In this document: positions 60,125 to 64,000 of the stretch, one piece after another
Numbering within the stretch: the stretch's first letter is position 1
Layout of the letters: every line of letters begins with the position of its first letter
Source: Paramagnetospirillum marisnigri
GTDB taxonomy: Bacteria; Pseudomonadota; Alphaproteobacteria; Rhodospirillales; Magnetospirillaceae
DNA: 64,000 nucleotides
Assembly (NCBI RefSeq): GCF_001650715.1
Contig: NZ_LWQT01000109.1
Location: forward strand, 152,461-216,460
Direction: 5' to 3'
Program-made: the position numbers and the translations under genes
The notes under the pieces: generated by a model
Database searches by the model: none
What the model saw: only the letters and a program-made list of their open reading frames with translations
What the model was told of the DNA's origin: nothing

Positions 60125-60414
60125 GTCCGGTCCAGCGTTTCTTCGACGATCCGAGGATTGCGTTCCAGCATCGCCAGCAGAACGCGGGCCGGGCCTTCCG
60201 GGGTGCGGCGGCCCTGTTCCCAATTGCGCAAGGTCGCCGGCGACACGCCGATACGCCGCGAGAAGGCAGCCTGGGACAGGCCGGTGCGGTGGCGGATGGC
60301 CGAGACGTCCACCTGGGCGGGGATGTGCAGCACCAAGTCCGGCACCGCCTTGCCCTGGGCGTGGTCCAGGGCCTCGCTCAGTCCCTGCATGATCCGTTCG
60401 GCTGCGTTACCCAT
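60121..60414 (-). CDS. NadS-like HTH antitoxin
   Basis: A 97-residue DNA-binding antitoxin. The HTH is AIRHRTGLSQAAFSRRIGVSPATLRNWEQGRR, the pattern of NadS/HigA-like proteins that partner RelE/HigB toxins. It starts at ATG 60414, one base into the stop of the upstream toxin gene (TAATG), which couples the two. The gene is intact although the toxin is frameshifted. Confidence 0.88.
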   Translation of the reverse strand: MGNAAERIMQGLSEALDHAQGKAVPDLVLHIPAQVDVSAIRHRTGLSQAAFSRRIGVSPATLRNWEQGRRTPEGPARVLLAMLERNPRIVEETLDRT

Positions 60415-60771
60415 TATTCCCGTCCTTTCCGCCAATGCTGGCCGATCGAAGTGGTCAGCGCCTTGAAGCCCGCGATCTCGGTCGCCGTGAAATTGGCCCG
60501 ATCCCCCTTGCGCAATAGCGCCAGCAGATAGACCGGCACGTGTGGGGCGATATAGGCCAGCATTACCCGATAGCCGCCGCTCTTGCCCTTGCCGCGCCCG
60601 GCCACCCTGATCTTGCGCACCCCGCCCGAGCCCCGAATCTCGACACCCTGTCGGGGTATCGGACGCCACGCTATCGACGATGCCCTTACGCTCCTCCTCC
60701 GTCATGCCGACGGCGGCGCAGTCCTTGAGGTATTGCGGCATCTCGGCGACGGTGTGGAGGGCGCTGCTCAT
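60414..60771 (-). pseudogene. HigB/RelE-family toxin, frameshifted
   Basis: The N-terminal part, from ATG 60771, reads ALHTVAEMPQYLKDCAAVGM up to IVDSVASD. The C-terminal part in the next frame reads VEIRGSGGVRKIRVAGRG, then KSGGYRVMLAYIAPHVPVYL, the typical core of RelE/HigB toxins. A single extra base near 60657 separates them. Without it the protein would be about 118 residues. The end overlaps the NadS start. An internal ATG at 60620 could give only a truncated product. Confidence 0.85.
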
Positions 60772-60784
60772 AGCGAAAACATGC

Positions 60785-60810
60785 GCCAATAGCGTAATTA
60801 CGTCAATGGC
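60785..60810. promoter_or_regulatory. Imperfect 26-bp palindrome, candidate antitoxin operator
   Basis: GCCAATAGCGTAA and TTACGTCAATGGC match as inverted arms at 10 of 13 positions around a central TAATTA. It lies 13 bp upstream of the toxin start, where HigA/NadS-type antitoxins bind. Confidence 0.65.
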
Positions 60811-60820
60811 GTATAGACGG

Positions 60821-61126
60821 TCACAGGGGCACGATCTCGGACAGCACATGCGGTGCATAACGAGGGCGCAACGCTTCGCGCTCCACCAGATCGACGGCAA
60901 CGCCCAAGGCATCGCTGAGTTCGATCTGAAGCCCGGCATAGGCGATCAGGTCCATGCCGTCGCCCAACTCCACCAGCACGTCCACGTCGCTGTCTTCCCG
61001 CTGCTCGCCGCGCACATAGGACCCGAACACCCCCATGGAGCGGATGGGGTAGCGGCGGCGCAAATCGGGCTGCAAGACGCGAAGCTGGGTCATGATGTCG
61101 TCAAGGGTGCGCATAGGCGGCTTCAT
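60821..61126 (-). CDS. MNT-domain nucleotidyltransferase (MntA-like), partner HEPN gene absent
   Basis: A 101-residue minimal nucleotidyltransferase with the motif MGVFGSYVRGEQREDSDVDVLVEL (GSxxRGE...SDxD). MntA proteins add AMP to HEPN toxins to neutralise them. No HEPN gene lies on either side. The start ATG at 61126 follows GGGGAAG. It sits upstream of the broken HigB locus. Confidence 0.88.
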   Translation of the reverse strand: MKPPMRTLDDIMTQLRVLQPDLRRRYPIRSMGVFGSYVRGEQREDSDVDVLVELGDGMDLIAYAGLQIELSDALGVAVDLVEREALRPRYAPHVLSEIVPL

Positions 61127-61192
61127 CGGTGTCTTCCCCGGCGACTATAGTGCGCGGCGGGGCCGTCCGTCACCTTCGCCGCATGGCCAGTC

Positions 61193-62600
<1,408 letters not shown>

Positions 62601-62825
62601 ATCGTTCCGCCGAAACTTGATCCGCCCCAACAGCGCCTGCGCATCCACGCCCTGCCCGGCATAGAGGCGGGCGGCAACCATCCAGACCATTCAGTGGAAT
62701 ATCGGCGTGATCGCAGAGATCGATGCAAGCTGATATGGTGTCGGTGGAGGCCTGGACATTAGCGAGATATGGGTCGAACCAAATTGGCCTCGCGAATAAT
62801 CTGTGGATGAAATTTGGCGGCAGCA
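62601..62825. other. Gap with a short remnant frame before the response regulator
   Basis: On the minus strand a frame from ATG 62690 reads ARLYAGQGVDAQALLGRIKF and RRNDPHDLALEKWTPG and continues into the IS remnant. I do not recognise it; it may be a decayed gene. The last 80 bases before 62826 are richer in A/T and may hold the promoter of the regulator. Nothing else is seen. Confidence 0.35.
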
Positions 62826-63254
62826 ATGGACATCACCCACAAGGTTCTTCTCGTCGAAGATCAAATTGCCGACGCGACCCTGATCAAGATCGCTCTTGCG
62901 GAGGCGGCTCCGGCTACCGAGATTGATCACGTCGTCGATGGCGTTGCTGCCCTGGAATACCTGAATGCAAATCCGCGTCCTGACCTGGTGATGATGGACA
63001 TCAACATGCCGCGCATGAACGGATTGGAATGCATACGCCGCCTGCGCGCCGATGAACGCTTCGTGACGCTGCCGGTGGTGATGCTGACGACCTCCAAGGC
63101 CGAGAAGGATATCAAGGCCTCCTACGCCGCTGGCGCGAACAGCTATGTGACCAAGCCCGTCGGCCTCGACGAGATGATCGCCGCCCTCAAGGTGGCGGAC
63201 GAGTGGTGGTTTCATACCGTCCTACTGGATCGCGGCGACCCCGTTCAAGATTGA
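62826..63254 (+). CDS. CheY-like single-domain response regulator (Rcp1 type)
   Basis: A 142-residue receiver domain only. The acidic pair is in VLLVEDQIADATLIK, the phosphorylated Asp in DLVMMDINMPRMNGLE, the Thr in VVMLTTSKAEKDI and the Lys in SYVTKPVGLDEM. The long ED...D layout with hydrophobic inserts is that of Rcp1-type regulators that serve PAS or phytochrome kinases. No kinase is adjacent; the second kinase at 45783 is far off. ATG 62826 is used. Confidence 0.92.
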   Translation: MDITHKVLLVEDQIADATLIKIALAEAAPATEIDHVVDGVAALEYLNANPRPDLVMMDINMPRMNGLECIRRLRADERFVTLPVVMLTTSKAEKDIKASYAAGANSYVTKPVGLDEMIAALKVADEWWFHTVLLDRGDPVQD

Positions 63255-63260
63255 CGATTT

Positions 63261-63528
63261 AGGGCGTAAACCCATAAATGGCGCGAGACGCGCTGCTAGA
63301 GAAAATGGCGGAATGGCAGGAGAAACGCGATGGGCATAGTGGGACTATGGACGAGCGTTTCGACGCACCAGTCCGCCATTTTGTCCGCAGCCGGAACGGA
63401 CACGGTGTTTTTGGCCCCCGGATACGTTGCCCGCCCCTGGTGGACCGCCAGTCCACGGCGGGCCGGGCGCCTGTCCGGAAGCCAAAAACGCCAGTGTCGC
63501 GACCACGCCATTTATGGGTTTATGCCCT
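63261..63528. mobile_element. 268-bp MITE, copy 2
   Basis: The same element as at 54695-54962. The left end reads AGGGCGTAAACCCATAAATG and the right end CATTTATGGGTTTATGCCCT, with one mismatch between the arms. TA sits at both outer borders (63260-63261 and 63528-63529). It lies 6 bp after the response regulator stop and 17 bp before the ferredoxin ATG. Short frames inside it are shared with copy 1 and follow repeat identity, not gene conservation. Confidence 0.92.
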
Positions 63529-63545
63529 AATTTCTGGATTACGGC

Positions 63546-63926
63546 ATGCCGGTACTGCGAGTTCGTTCTGAGGAGGGCTGGACGCGGATGGATTTCGCGC
63601 CGGGTCCGTCGGTGCGAGACCTTCTCGACCTTACGCACGCCCGTGTGCGGGCGGCTTGCGGAGGGACCGGGGGCTGTGGCGCCTGTCGGGTGAGGCTACT
63701 GGCCGGCCCTGATCTTCCCTTCACCATGGCCGAACATATCAAACTGGCCGCCGATGAGCGCGCGGCGGGCTTGCGGCTGGCCTGCCAGATCCGCCCAGCC
63801 GCCGATATCGATGTTGCCTTGGATGACCCCGCCCCGCAATCACCATGGCGGAGTTTGGCCCTCGATCATCCAGATCGCCGTCCGGACGGCCCGCCTCCTG
63901 CGCCGCAAGATGCCCCTTACGGTTGA
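63546..63926 (+). CDS. [2Fe-2S] ferredoxin-like protein
   Basis: A 126-residue protein. The cluster motif is ACGGTGGCGAC (Cys38, Cys44, Cys47: C-x5-C-x2-C) with a fourth at Cys80 in LRLACQI. This spacing fits adrenodoxin-like ferredoxins and the [2Fe-2S] domain of corrinoid-activating (RACo/DUF4445) proteins more than plant-type ones. The last 35 residues are Pro/Asp rich. The ATG at 63546 lacks a strong ribosome site and follows the MITE. The function is unknown; the rest of the window (63927-64000) has no visible gene. Confidence 0.85.
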   Translation: MPVLRVRSEEGWTRMDFAPGPSVRDLLDLTHARVRAACGGTGGCGACRVRLLAGPDLPFTMAEHIKLAADERAAGLRLACQIRPAADIDVALDDPAPQSPWRSLALDHPDRRPDGPPPAPQDAPYG

Positions 63927-64000
63927 CCGGCCCCCAATGGCGGCTCCAGATCGAATGTTAGTGAAGCATGGTTGATGTTGCCTGGCCAGGGGCGACGGAG

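Noticed and set aside
63278..63571. Frame within MITE copy 2
   Set aside because: It is shared with copy 1 only through repeat identity, with no domain or ribosome site.

Overview
The window looks like chromosome of a high-GC, free-living diazotrophic alphaproteobacterium of the Rhodospirillales, most like Magnetospirillum/Paramagnetospirillum. The grounds are the draT-draG pair, an oxygen-sensitive type of NifA, DUF1013/TrcR, DUF1192 and DUF3572 genes, a Tad pilus set, two PAS_7-type hybrid or sensor kinases, and dense use of ATGA/GTGA stop-start overlaps. No rRNA, tRNA, CRISPR or intact prophage was seen.

Region 1 (1-7000) is a nitrogen-fixation accessory locus. draT (cut by the window start) and draG switch nitrogenase reductase off and on. 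Convergent to them runs an operon in the order nifB, 2[4Fe-4S] ferredoxin, nifZ, nifT, a SIR2-like gene and a Shethna-type FeSII protein. It has a readable sigma-54 promoter and a NifA activator site just behind nifA.

Region 2 (7300-20400) is a formate dehydrogenase locus. A divergent polyferredoxin gene faces fdhD, a mobA-DUF3305 fusion, DUF3306, a TorD-type chaperone, a small Tat-region protein, the Mo/W catalytic subunit, the four-cluster iron-sulfur subunit, a small lipoprotein carrying an in-frame palindromic repeat, and cytochrome b. A strong terminator closes it.

Region 3 (20400-32800) is mostly housekeeping: a paaY-like/thioesterase/hydroxybutyrate dehydrogenase operon, a quinone-oxidoreductase-like gene, trcR behind a strong promoter and a highly structured leader, a large AsmA-like protein, glnE-bcp, and DUF455.

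Region 4 (32800-45700) holds a chemoreceptor, a truncated hemoglobin, and a tightly overlapping coxS-coxM-mocA-sufS-sufU operon that lacks the molybdenum-binding large subunit. It continues with a DUF4065 protein, a FecR-like protein with an odd start, a divergent MFS/TetR-old yellow enzyme locus with two inverted repeats between, and a bacteriohemerythrin between two sensor kinases.

Region 5 (48400-59500) holds partial Tad genes (TadE, TadE-like, TadG, a CpaC N-terminal domain protein, TadD), an RpoH-like sigma factor, a DUF475 membrane protein, an OxyR-like LysR gene placed directly behind a MITE, an esterase and an FAD oxidase.

Region 6 (59500-64000) is a decayed, mobile-element-rich stretch: two IS3-family remnants, a broken HigB/NadS/HigA toxin-antitoxin array, an orphan MNT nucleotidyltransferase, an exported protein, a CheY-like regulator, a second copy of the MITE, and a [2Fe-2S] ferredoxin.
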